From contig JABXIK010000135.1 in the NCBI GenBank assembly GCA_013373125.1, positions 1-40,501 on the forward strand: DNA of 40,501 nucleotides, written 5' to 3'. Positions within the stretch are counted from its first letter, which is position 1. Each line of letters starts with the position of its first letter. A model generated the notes under the pieces. That model was not told the origin of the DNA and did not search any database. It worked only from the letters and a program-made list of their open reading frames with translations. Below, piece by piece: positions 17,117 to 25,383 of the stretch. A program made the translations under genes and the position numbers. This stretch comes from Gammaproteobacteria bacterium (GTDB lineage: Bacteria > Pseudomonadota > Gammaproteobacteria > Pseudomonadales > Oceanobacteraceae).

Positions 17117-18376
17117 ATGCTGATACTGCAAAGCTTACTTTTTTTATTGCTCTCCTTCCCTCTTTGGGCGGCAGATGATCCAGCCGAATCATCAGATGCG
17201 GCGACACAATCTGGGTCTATGGAAGGTGAAGCCAGCGAGCAAACTCAACCCGCAGAAGGCGATTCCTCTGACGCAAGCACGGCCAGTGATACACCGATTA
17301 CAGAATATGAAGACGTGCCGCGAATCACCCCAGACAAAGCTAAACAACGCTTTGCCGAAGTCATTCGTAATTTAAAGCTGTACCAACGTGAATCTGAAAT
17401 CGTTGAAATTAGCGGCAATGAAACACCTTTAATGGGATTGTATTTGCCGGAAAATACCGGCAAACCTCAAGGAGGTGTATTAATACTGCATGATATTAAC
17501 CAGCATGCACACTGGCCTCACACCATTACACCTATACGTGAATACTTACCGGATTATGGCTGGAATACCCTAAGTATTTTCTTCGACCAGTACATAGAAA
17601 AACCCTTACCAGAAGTCAAACCATTTCAATTCGCAGCGGCACCTTTGCCAGCAGAAACCAATACCACAGCAGACGATGAAAACAACCCTGATGCCAGCGA
17701 CACAAGCGCAGCTAGCGAAGAGGTCGCAACTGAAAATACAGATCCCACTACAGAGCCTGCACCCGTAGACGCCCTCAATGCCGACACCCAAGACAATAAT
17801 GGTATAGAAGACGACCCATTAGACGCAGTTGCCAACAGTTTAGATGAAGTACCGGAATTTACGTCCCCGCAAGCAGAAGAAATAGTCGCTGAGCCAGAGC
17901 CACCTATAGAAGAAACCTTTATCGAAGACATGATCGCTCGCACAGAACAGGGCCTACAAAAACTTAATGAGATGGGACAATTTAATATTGTCATCATTGC
18001 CAACGGTTACAGTGCAAACTGGGCTGCGAAGATGTTAGAAAAGCGCATCAGCGGTGAACAAAAAGGTTATGCGTTGATTTTAATCGATGCCAAAGCGTCC
18101 ACATACCCACCAGTGGATTTAAATACCAGTTTGGCAAAACTCAATATCCCAATGCTGGATATCATTACCGAGGATGCCCCCGAACAATTACGCATAAGTA
18201 AAACACGCAAGGGAGCCATGCTGCGCGAGCAGAATAAAAAATACATGCAGTTATTTTTACCAGCCATTAAGCCCAGCCTAAGCGCAGAAGACAATATGAT
18301 TGCTAGGCGCATTCGCGGATGGTTACTTACCCATGCTGCCGGTGAAGAGGTTGCGGTTAAAGTGAAAAATTATTAA
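17117..18376 (+). CDS. Exported DUF3530 (alpha/beta-hydrolase-like) protein
   Basis: A 419-residue protein with a signal peptide (LILQSLLFLLLSFPLWA, then ADDP). The core segments GGVLILHDINQHAHWPHT, WNTLSIFFDQ and FNIVIIANGYSANWA resemble the strands and nucleophile elbow of DUF3530, an alpha/beta-hydrolase-like family; a canonical GxSxG is absent, so catalysis is doubtful. Two acidic low-complexity stretches stand out: about residues 20-70 and an insert at about 170-266 that splits the fold. I chose ATG 17117, directly before the signal peptide, over GTG 17090. The gene ends at a bidirectional terminator shared with cpxP. Confidence 0.75.
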   Translation: MLILQSLLFLLLSFPLWAADDPAESSDAATQSGSMEGEASEQTQPAEGDSSDASTASDTPITEYEDVPRITPDKAKQRFAEVIRNLKLYQRESEIVEISGNETPLMGLYLPENTGKPQGGVLILHDINQHAHWPHTITPIREYLPDYGWNTLSIFFDQYIEKPLPEVKPFQFAAAPLPAETNTTADDENNPDASDTSAASEEVATENTDPTTEPAPVDALNADTQDNNGIEDDPLDAVANSLDEVPEFTSPQAEEIVAEPEPPIEETFIEDMIARTEQGLQKLNEMGQFNIVIIANGYSANWAAKMLEKRISGEQKGYALILIDAKASTYPPVDLNTSLAKLNIPMLDIITEDAPEQLRISKTRKGAMLREQNKKYMQLFLPAIKPSLSAEDNMIARRIRGWLLTHAAGEEVAVKVKNY

Positions 18377-18380
18377 TAAA

Positions 18381-18405
18381 AAAGGGCTGAAATCAGCCCT
18401 TTTTC
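18381..18405. terminator. Bidirectional terminator, DUF3530 gene and cpxP
   Basis: AAAGGGCTGA pairs with TCAGCCCTTT over a 2-nt loop, with A-runs on one side and T-runs on the other. It lies between two convergent stops at 18376 and 18410 and can serve both strands. Confidence 0.9.
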
Positions 18406-18409
18406 TCTG

Positions 18410-18889
18410 TTAAGCCGGTTCATCACAATTTTGTGGTTTAGGCATGTCACCCATATCCGGGCGAGCATCCATTTTACCCATGCGATGTTTTGGTCCACGC
18501 TGCATAAGCGCTTTATATTTCGTTTTCTGCGAATCATCCAAGATCGCATAGATTGCTTGCTGCTGTTCCAGCATTTTCAAAATACGCGCTTTGTGTAACG
18601 TCGACTCTTCTTCTGCGATTTCAAGTGCGCCACTGGCACTATAGTTATCCATTAACGCCTGCTTCTTTTGCATTAATGCCTGAAAGTTTTCACGGCCCAA
18701 TTTACGATCCGCCTTATTGGCTTCGCGGATGGATTGAATTTGCGTGACTTGCGCTTCGGTTAAATCTAACGCTTTGACGAGTCGATTCTCATGGTGCCCG
18801 CCACCAAAGGCAAACGCTGACACGGAGACAGTCGCCGCTACGATTGTCACTGCTAACCATTGAATTGGCTTAGATATAGATTTCATCAT
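18410..18889 (-). CDS. cpxP: CpxP/Spy-family periplasmic protein
   Basis: A 159-residue exported helical protein. The signal peptide ends near VSAFA. The mature part has two LTxxQ-like motifs, LDLTEAQVTQI and LDDSQKTKYKAL, that define the CpxP/Spy/ZraP fold. Spy/CpxP proteins act as periplasmic chaperones and CpxP also damps the CpxA sensor. The tail is Met/Pro/Asp-rich (MGKMDARPDMGDMP). It is divergent from cpxRA with a CpxR box between, the classic arrangement. An AGAGGA site precedes two adjacent ATG codons; I used the first. Confidence 0.85.
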   Translation of the reverse strand: MMKSISKPIQWLAVTIVAATVSVSAFAFGGGHHENRLVKALDLTEAQVTQIQSIREANKADRKLGRENFQALMQKKQALMDNYSASGALEIAEEESTLHKARILKMLEQQQAIYAILDDSQKTKYKALMQRGPKHRMGKMDARPDMGDMPKPQNCDEPA

Positions 18890-18972
18890 AGTTTCCTCTT
18901 GGGTTAATCAATGATATTCAATGAATACTCAGCCAGTATAAGAACTACAATATTAAGTAGGGCAAAGGGAGG

Positions 18973-18987
18973 GTAAAGTAAGGTAAA
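18973..18987. promoter_or_regulatory. CpxR box between cpxP and cpxR
   Basis: GTAAA (18973-18977) and GTAAA (18983-18987) are separated by five bases, an exact match to the known CpxR consensus GTAAA-N5-GTAAA. It lies in the 147-bp divergent gap, 84 nt from the cpxP start and 50 nt from the cpxR start, consistent with CpxR activating cpxP and its own operon. Confidence 0.85.
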
Positions 18988-19036
18988 GTCACCTATGTGC
19001 GCTTGATCTTTTATCCAAGGAAAAGACAATAGGCCT

Positions 19037-19708
19037 ATGAATCCAATATTACTTATCGACGACGATCAAACCTTATCTGAACTACTCTGCGAATACCTAA
19101 GCGCAGAAGGCTTTACCATGGAAGCCGCTTTTACTGGTTCCGACGGCTTAGATATGGCCAGTAACAAACGTTATCAACTCATTATTCTAGATGTCATGTT
19201 ACCGAACATGAATGGCATCGAAGTGTTAAAGAAGATGCGCCAAAATCAAGTGAACACCCCGGTTTTGATGCTGACCGCTAAAGGCGATGATGTAGACCGC
19301 ATTTTAGGCCTAGAACTGGGTGCCGATGACTATGTACCCAAACCCTGTAACCCAAGAGAACTATTAGCACGTATTAATGCTATCTTGCGTCGTTCGCAAA
19401 ACATGGAAGATGCCAGCAGCAGTAGCCTAAGCGTGGACAGTCGCCGCCTAGAAGCGAGCTTCAAAGGCAATAGCCTAAAACTCACAGGAGCAGAATTTAA
19501 AACCCTAGAATCCCTGCATCAACGTCAAGGCATGATTGTTACCAAAGAGACGTTATGTGAAGAGGCATTAGGTCGTCGTTTAACACGCTACGATCGCAGT
19601 ATTGATGTACATGTAAGCAATTTAAGAAAGAAACTCATAGAAGCTGGAGCCAGCACAGACATCATCATCAACCAAAGAGGTACAGGCTATTTACTCAAGC
19701 CTGAATAA
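19037..19708 (+). CDS. cpxR: CpxR response regulator (OmpR family)
   Basis: A 223-residue regulator. The receiver domain (about 1-115) has the acidic pair in IDDDQ, phospho-acceptor Asp52 (LDVMLPNMNG) and the KPCNPRELLARI end. The winged-helix domain (about 130-220) has LTGAEFKTLESL and RYDRSIDVHVSNLRKKL. CpxR controls the response to envelope protein misfolding. The GTAAA-N5-GTAAA box upstream, the divergent cpxP gene and the following kinase identify it beyond a generic OmpR-type regulator. The cpxA start lies 8 nt after the stop. Confidence 0.9.
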   Translation: MNPILLIDDDQTLSELLCEYLSAEGFTMEAAFTGSDGLDMASNKRYQLIILDVMLPNMNGIEVLKKMRQNQVNTPVLMLTAKGDDVDRILGLELGADDYVPKPCNPRELLARINAILRRSQNMEDASSSSLSVDSRRLEASFKGNSLKLTGAEFKTLESLHQRQGMIVTKETLCEEALGRRLTRYDRSIDVHVSNLRKKLIEAGASTDIIINQRGTGYLLKPE

Positions 19709-19716
19709 AATAGTTA

Positions 19717-21072
19717 ATGTTGCATCACTTTGGTTTAACCGGACGTATCTTATTTAGCTTTTGGATGACACTTTTGTTAGTGGTGTTAGCCATGGTCATT
19801 ATTTTTATCTCACAAAAAAATAATGATGACTCACTGCAAAGAATGCCCCCCATTAAAACCGGTGAAACCTTAACACTCAAACTGCTCAGTGAGGAATACT
19901 CTCATGTACGCGAATGGTTCATGCAACAAGCAGAGCGTGACGTACGACGAATTTTTGTAATCAAAGACAGCCAAGAAATTTTGCAGCGTCGGTTACCACC
20001 GCCATTACAACGCATTAACAGTCACCTTTCTAATGATCACCCTTTCATTCATCGCAAGCGTGAAGGCTTTGTATATGTGGGCCGCCATCTATTATTACCC
20101 GACGGTAAACGGGTGAATATTCTATTCCGCAGCCCAGATTTTCGCCCTCCCATGCATCATATCATTGCAGAGCAGTGGCTCGGCTTTATTGTTTCCGCCA
20201 TATTGATTAGCGGTTTAATCAGTTACTTGCTGGCGCTGTACATTATCAAACCCATCATGTTATTGCGCCAAGCCACACAGAAGTTAGCATCCGGCGATCT
20301 CTCTATCCGAGTCCAAGATGACATTAAAGGCCGACATGGTGAGGTGTCTTTATTAGCACAAGATTTTGACAACATGGCGGATAAGTTAGAACGCACCATC
20401 TCATCCCATAAGCATTTAATTCAAGATATTAGTCACGAGTTGCGCAGTCCAGTGGCACGCTTACAACTGGCATTAGAGCTGAGTAAAAAGCGCTTAAACA
20501 TCAGTGATGACCAAGTGGACATTCAGCGCATTGAAAAAGAGTGCGAACAAATCAATACCATCATCAATACGCTGCTTAATTTGCCCGCTTATGAACTAGA
20601 ACCATCTTTGGCATTTATGGATGAGGTTAATGTCAGTGAATTACTCAACGATATTTGTAACGACTTAAATTACACCAATCCACATAAACCCATAGTGTTG
20701 CAAGATCAAACCCAAGCGCAACACCAGCTATTAGCCAATGGCCAATTACTTCGCAGCGCCATTGAGAATGTATTAAAGAACGCACAATACTACCATCAAG
20801 GTGATCAACCCATAGAAGTATCACTCATCTATCATCATCAATCGCTCGAAATTTTATGTTGTGATGATGGGCCTGGTGTAGACGATGCGCAATTAGAAGA
20901 AATATTTAAGCCTTTTTATCGTATTAGTCAGGCTCGTGAACGCAGTAGCGGCGGTTACGGCTTAGGCTTGGCCATTAGTAAACGAACCATTGAACTACAT
21001 AACGGTCGAATCCACGCAACAAATCGCAAACCTCATGGCCTGTGCGTGTCCATGACACTACCTACCTCTTAA
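19717..21072 (+). CDS. cpxA: CpxA sensor histidine kinase
   Basis: A 451-residue inner-membrane kinase. It has membrane segment 1 at about 10-30, a periplasmic domain of about 120 residues, membrane segment 2 (about 150-172), a HAMP linker (LASGDLSIRV), the phospho-acceptor His240 in DISHELRSP, and an ATPase domain with N box NVLKNAQYYH, DDGPGVDD and GGYGLGLAISKR. It senses envelope stress and phosphorylates CpxR. The ATG at 19717 has no strong ribosome site, and the 8-nt gap to cpxR suggests coupled translation. Confidence 0.9.
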   Translation: MLHHFGLTGRILFSFWMTLLLVVLAMVIIFISQKNNDDSLQRMPPIKTGETLTLKLLSEEYSHVREWFMQQAERDVRRIFVIKDSQEILQRRLPPPLQRINSHLSNDHPFIHRKREGFVYVGRHLLLPDGKRVNILFRSPDFRPPMHHIIAEQWLGFIVSAILISGLISYLLALYIIKPIMLLRQATQKLASGDLSIRVQDDIKGRHGEVSLLAQDFDNMADKLERTISSHKHLIQDISHELRSPVARLQLALELSKKRLNISDDQVDIQRIEKECEQINTIINTLLNLPAYELEPSLAFMDEVNVSELLNDICNDLNYTNPHKPIVLQDQTQAQHQLLANGQLLRSAIENVLKNAQYYHQGDQPIEVSLIYHHQSLEILCCDDGPGVDDAQLEEIFKPFYRISQARERSSGGYGLGLAISKRTIELHNGRIHATNRKPHGLCVSMTLPTS

Positions 21073-21146
21073 GGGGTTATTACCTTTTTAAAGAAGTTAG
21101 GTATACTCCCCTCGCAATTTTTGTGAGCCGGTTCAAGGAATTTTAA

Positions 21147-23504
21147 GTGCGTACGTTTTTCTTGTTATGCATCGCGTTGATGTTTTGTCAGGTCAGTTAT
21201 GCTCGTCAATCCTGCGACTGGCCTTTTCGCACCAGTATACAAGTACAACAAAACGATTTTGATGGCTTATCTGACTACCCTGTTGACCTTGTATTAAGTA
21301 GCAGCACACTACATAGCCAGTATAACTGGAGCAGTAACGGCCAAGACCTTCGCATCTTCAGTGATGATGACTCAACCCCCTTACCATTCACAATTAATTC
21401 ATGGAACGCCTCCAATAAATTAGCCGATGTCAGAGTGAGCTTTCCAGCCTTGGATAAAGGCACCCGCACCATTTATTTATATTATGGCAATCCCTCTAGT
21501 AGCAGTGCGAGCCAAACGGTACCAGATCTTCCTTTTGTTGACGGGAAAATAAAATTTCATACCCGTTCAAACCAGAATACAGACCCAGATAACTTAGTAG
21601 AAGCAAAAAACCTATTCAACCAAGGCAATGATGCCAACACCGCATATGGTTGTAGTCATCCGGATAACTTCACGGGTGTTACAAATCGCAATCAAGGTAC
21701 TGGGCGTAACAATGGAAGCTTTGTGGCTTACTCTAAAACACGCTTCACTGTGGATACTGCGGGTGATTGGGGAATTCGCTATGGTGCCGACTTTGGTTTT
21801 GGTGGTGGCCTCTATGTAGATAAAACCAACGTATTAGATGAAGATTGGACGCCTACGGGTGACTTTTGGTGGGGGGGGAATTGGAGTAGCCAATACGTAC
21901 TCAGAGGCTCTATTTACTTAACACCAGGTGAGCACGAATTAGAAATTATAGGCGCAGAAGACTGCTGTGATGGTGGTGTTACGGTTCAGTTTTCCAGAAA
22001 TTATAATGGCAGTAATTACGATACTGCCAACTGGCTACCTTTTACCGCAGACAATATTGATATACGCAGTGAGGCTTGCCCCATACCGACACTCACGATT
22101 AGTTATGGCAGCCACGATGTGTGTTACCAAAATCTTGCCTTGCTCACATCCAGTAACACCACACAATATTGGACATCCGGCTCTACTCAAGAGTTATCTT
22201 TAGCCATTAAAAATCAAGAAACATCGCAAACCGTCTCAGCGGGTTCCAAGATTCAATTCACCTTACCTAACGATATGACGCTTACCGGCAGCACAGGAAC
22301 AAACTGGAGTTGTAATGCAATTGGCCAAGCGGTCACCTGCACATATAACAATGGTATTTCAAGCTCAGCACAGACTCCTATGCTAAGCATATCCATTGCG
22401 TTAAGTGCAACACCATCTTCAAGTAGCTATAACATTAACGTAAACGCTTCAGGGAGTGCTCCTGATAGTGATACCAGTGACAATTCAATTTCTTTTGCAA
22501 TCAATGTCCTAGACGACACCAGTAATCCGGCCAGCTGTACAAACCCACAGCCTGGATTGTTAGCCCGATTCTTTGATTTATCGACAACAGGTATTACACA
22601 AATTAACAGTCATAACGAATTTTTATCTGCCATTGCAACCAGCAATAATATTAATTATCTAGATGGACAAACCATTCTTTCAAATGTAGATGGTGGTGGT
22701 AACCCATTTTCCTCTAGTGGTGAAGAGTATTTAACTATTTTTGAAGGCTATATTTACAGTAATACGGCTACTCGGGCTCGATACGGTGTTGATGGGGATG
22801 ACGCTGTTGAGCTTTCCTTAAATGGTTCGGTGCGAAGTAATCGTTATGGTCTTAATGGCGCGTCAGGTTCGGCACAAGATAAGAGTTTATGGATTGACCT
22901 TAATAAAGGGTTTAACCCATTTCTTTTTTATCATCATGAGCATACTGGTGGAGATGAATATTATGCTTACTGGCGTTATGACGGGACAAATAGTTATGTC
23001 ATCATTCCCAGCTCCGTATTCTTCCACTGCGCAGGTAATGCCAACATTCAACTCACATCCGATGTTACTGTCATTAACGACCCTATTAATAACACCAACA
23101 AACCCAAAGCCATTCCCGGTGCGGTGTTACAACATACGGTTACCGCAGAAAATCTTGGTAATATCAGCACAGATGTAAATAGTACGGTATTAGTCCAAGC
23201 CATTGATAACCAAAGCCAGCTCTATGTAGCGAATCTTTCTGCCAATGGCCCCATACTGTTCAACGATGGCAGTGGCCAGCAAGCCAGCGGCTTAAGCTAT
23301 ACGTTTAACAGTTTAAGCAGCAACACAGATAGCCTCGCCTTTTCAACCGATGGTAGTAACTTCACATATACTCCTGTGGCGGATGCGGAAGGTTATGATG
23401 TGAATGTCACCCATATTCGCCTCACATTACCCGGCACGTTCAAACCCACTTTTAATGGTGTCACCCCTTGGTTTAATTTTGTTTATCAAGTAAAGCTAGA
23501 TTAA
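21147..23504 (+). CDS. Large secreted DUF2341/PA14-like surface protein
   Basis: A 785-residue exported protein from a GTG start with AAGGA upstream. The signal peptide ends near VSYA. The first domain (about 23-130) is DUF2341-like: CDWPFRTSIQV, LRIFSDDD, TRTIYLYYGNP. Next comes a PA14-like region (about 140-310, WGIRYGADFGFGGGLYVD), a DUF11-like beta domain (about 330-450) and a second PA14-like domain (about 470-630, LARFFDL, YGVDGDDAVELSLNG). The tail is a further beta domain. These modules occur in MshQ-like and sugar-binding surface proteins. It follows cpxA by 75 nt, so it might be read through from cpxRA. The function is unknown; adhesion or glycan binding is a guess. Confidence 0.8.
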   Translation: MRTFFLLCIALMFCQVSYARQSCDWPFRTSIQVQQNDFDGLSDYPVDLVLSSSTLHSQYNWSSNGQDLRIFSDDDSTPLPFTINSWNASNKLADVRVSFPALDKGTRTIYLYYGNPSSSSASQTVPDLPFVDGKIKFHTRSNQNTDPDNLVEAKNLFNQGNDANTAYGCSHPDNFTGVTNRNQGTGRNNGSFVAYSKTRFTVDTAGDWGIRYGADFGFGGGLYVDKTNVLDEDWTPTGDFWWGGNWSSQYVLRGSIYLTPGEHELEIIGAEDCCDGGVTVQFSRNYNGSNYDTANWLPFTADNIDIRSEACPIPTLTISYGSHDVCYQNLALLTSSNTTQYWTSGSTQELSLAIKNQETSQTVSAGSKIQFTLPNDMTLTGSTGTNWSCNAIGQAVTCTYNNGISSSAQTPMLSISIALSATPSSSSYNINVNASGSAPDSDTSDNSISFAINVLDDTSNPASCTNPQPGLLARFFDLSTTGITQINSHNEFLSAIATSNNINYLDGQTILSNVDGGGNPFSSSGEEYLTIFEGYIYSNTATRARYGVDGDDAVELSLNGSVRSNRYGLNGASGSAQDKSLWIDLNKGFNPFLFYHHEHTGGDEYYAYWRYDGTNSYVIIPSSVFFHCAGNANIQLTSDVTVINDPINNTNKPKAIPGAVLQHTVTAENLGNISTDVNSTVLVQAIDNQSQLYVANLSANGPILFNDGSGQQASGLSYTFNSLSSNTDSLAFSTDGSNFTYTPVADAEGYDVNVTHIRLTLPGTFKPTFNGVTPWFNFVYQVKLD

Positions 23505-23538
23505 ATAAACCTGCAACGAATAAAGACATTCAGCCAAC

Positions 23539-23566
23539 AAAAAAGCCGCTTTAAAGCGGCTTTTTT
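23539..23566. terminator. Bidirectional terminator, DUF2341 and patatin genes
   Basis: A perfect 28-bp palindrome: six A, GCCGC, TTTAAA, GCGGC, six T. It lies between convergent stops at 23504 and 23597. Confidence 0.9.
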
Positions 23567-23596
23567 AATTGTTATATAGTCATTAAAAATTCTTTA

Positions 23597-24646
23597 CTAA
23601 AGAATACTTTCAATTGTTTTTACCGCACTGGAGGCTCCATCTTTAGATAACTTATTATGGAAATCGTCCACTAAAGCATCGGTTGCTTGTAAAACAGTTT
23701 GCCAATAGTTTTCTCTGTCTACATCGTTAAGTTTAGTAAAATCCTTACGGTCAGGAATTTTTCCATAAGGCAGCTTAGCAATGAATTCTTTGCTGGGGGC
23801 AACCACCACCACATTGTCATAATTTTTCGCTTTAGCTTTACGCCACGGAATCCCTTTATCGAACCAACCCGGTACAATTTTAGGGAAGAAATGTGGATAA
23901 AATACCAAGCCCTCTTCTACATTAAATGGACCAGCAAAATGGTAATCCACCATACCGCCATCCCAGTGCCAACGATCTTTACCTCCTGTCACCTTGGTTG
24001 GCTCAAGTGCCATAGGAATTGCCCCAGAGGCCACCAAGGCTTCTTTTAAATTATGCACACCTAGTTCAATCACTTCTGGGCGTTGATGATAAGGATCATG
24101 ACTCGCCCCTTGCGAGATCAACACTCTTGGGTACAAGGCTTCAACCACTTTACTAGAAAAAACATTGCCAGTTGCTGCCACTAACAAACCCATGATTTGG
24201 CTAATATTATGTCGACCATTCATTAATAAACGATTGCGCACGGCCACTACATGCAGCTTGCGCTTTGGGTTATTCACAATATGCTCAGCACGTTCATCAT
24301 TAAATAAAGCGGCTAAAACCTTATCCACAAACTGGGTAATCTCTCTTGGACTAAGAGACTCATAGCGCTGATGGGTATAAATGGCTTCAAATTCCTTGAA
24401 CGTGGCCAGAGGATCTTGTTGCGCATGACACGCCATTCGCCATGAGCCAATACTAGAGCCCACTAACGATATAGATTGTTCCGCTTTTGGTAAAAAATGC
24501 TCAGCTAAGTATTGATCCAATCGCGAGAGCATCAACCACTTCGGTCCACCAGAAGCACCCACCATTAATCGAATATCCGAAGGCTGTAAACCATGCTCTT
24601 GAATATGGGTTAGGGCTTTGGCCCCAGCTAGTATTTCTATGCTCAT
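23597..24646 (-). CDS. Patatin-like phospholipase family protein
   Basis: A 349-residue soluble protein with the patatin pattern: a glycine-rich oxyanion loop GASGGPKW (about residues 30-37), a nucleophile elbow GSSIG with Ser65, and the dyad Asp in WDGGMVDY. These residues form the Ser-Asp catalytic dyad of patatin-like lipases, so it is probably an active lipid acyl hydrolase. There is no signal peptide. It is a single gene, convergent with the DUF2341 gene and divergent from the RMF-like gene. The substrate is unknown. Confidence 0.88.
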   Translation of the reverse strand: MSIEILAGAKALTHIQEHGLQPSDIRLMVGASGGPKWLMLSRLDQYLAEHFLPKAEQSISLVGSSIGSWRMACHAQQDPLATFKEFEAIYTHQRYESLSPREITQFVDKVLAALFNDERAEHIVNNPKRKLHVVAVRNRLLMNGRHNISQIMGLLVAATGNVFSSKVVEALYPRVLISQGASHDPYHQRPEVIELGVHNLKEALVASGAIPMALEPTKVTGGKDRWHWDGGMVDYHFAGPFNVEEGLVFYPHFFPKIVPGWFDKGIPWRKAKAKNYDNVVVVAPSKEFIAKLPYGKIPDRKDFTKLNDVDRENYWQTVLQATDALVDDFHNKLSKDGASSAVKTIESIL

Positions 24647-24842
24647 AATCGGATCTTATTATTTTCAAACAGCCCATGGTGCCAAAAACACAACAGGGTG
24701 CAACCAACTGTAAACGGATTGTATGCAACACTGTGTACTAATTTTTCATGCAATCCTAACGAGGTTTGAAAAAGGGGTAAAGCAATACAAAAAATGGCCG
24801 ATAACAACATTAGGGACATCCCTATGCGCAGGAGCGAACATC

Positions 24843-25049
24843 ATGTATACAGGAAAGAACTATCAATTCACCACGGCTATTGAACAACAAGCGTTTCATG
24901 AAGGTTTAAAAGCCTCTGTCAGCACGCCAAACCCTTACTCTAATCTTAAGAGTCCACATGCTGCCAGAGCTTGGGGAAAAGGGAATCAGTTAGGATTTCG
25001 CTTAAGTGCTCGCCTTGGCATACAGTATTTAAACGCCGCTAAGCTGTAA
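24843..25049 (+). CDS. RMF/CrpP-like small protein
   Basis: A 68-residue basic protein. I chose ATG 24843 because AGGAG (24830-24834) sits 8 nt upstream; the longer frame from 24723 has no ribosome site. The central part, AFHEGLKAS followed by NPYSNL and AARAWGKGNQLG, follows the AxxxGxxA, (C/N)PY and W.xG spacing of ribosome modulation factor and CrpP-type proteins. RMF dimerises 70S ribosomes in stationary phase. The match is by eye and the protein is longer than RMF (about 55 residues), so the assignment is tentative. Confidence 0.55.
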   Translation: MYTGKNYQFTTAIEQQAFHEGLKASVSTPNPYSNLKSPHAARAWGKGNQLGFRLSARLGIQYLNAAKL

Positions 25050-25060
25050 TTGCGCCAAAC

Positions 25061-25099
25061 ATAACACCTCGCCGAAAATCACGTTAAGTGAGGTGTTAT
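25061..25099. terminator. Hairpin after the RMF-like gene
   Basis: ATAACACCTC (25061-25070) pairs perfectly with GAGGTGTTAT (25090-25099) around a 19-nt loop. It lies between convergent stops at 25049 and 25143. There is no long T-run, so it is a weak or unconventional terminator, or an mRNA 3'-end stabiliser. Confidence 0.5.
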
Positions 25100-25142
25100 A
25101 AATGACACTACACATCAAACTTACAAATGCTGCCTTTCATAT

Positions 25143-25379
25143 TTACTGCCACATTACATACCGCCACGGGCAATCATCATCGCTAAAGTGCACCACCAAT
25201 ATTTGCACAGTGTGCTCAGGATTAAGTATAGGATAAAGCGCACCGATCGCCTTTGAATCAAACTGAACCATGCTGGTATCGAATGCCATCCAGTGACGAT
25301 ATTCAAACCACCAAAATGCCAGAGCACAAACGCCTAGCCAAGATGCGACCAATACCACTGCCCAACGTGACGAGTACAT
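25143..25379 (-). pseudogene. Truncated membrane-anchored thioredoxin-like remnant
   Basis: A 78-residue ORF starting 4 nt after the cyclase stop. An N-terminal membrane helix (about residues 5-24) is followed by a short periplasmic part that stops just after ILVVHFSDDDCPWRY. VVHFxxxDCP looks like the beginning of a thioredoxin-type fold (strand then CxxC), as in membrane-anchored DUF6436-type proteins, but the rest of the fold is missing. A frame change at the CPW point does not restore a recognisable continuation. I read it as a C-terminally truncated gene; a functional small protein is possible. An in-frame ATG at 25421 would overlap the cyclase. Confidence 0.5.
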
Positions 25380-25383
25380 GGGT

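Noticed and set aside
17626..18003. 125-codon Ser/Ala-rich minus-strand ORF opposite the acidic insert of the DUF3530 gene
   Set aside because: It is the antisense of Asp/Glu/Ala/Thr codons, which naturally gives Ser/Val/Ala-rich open frames; no start signal.
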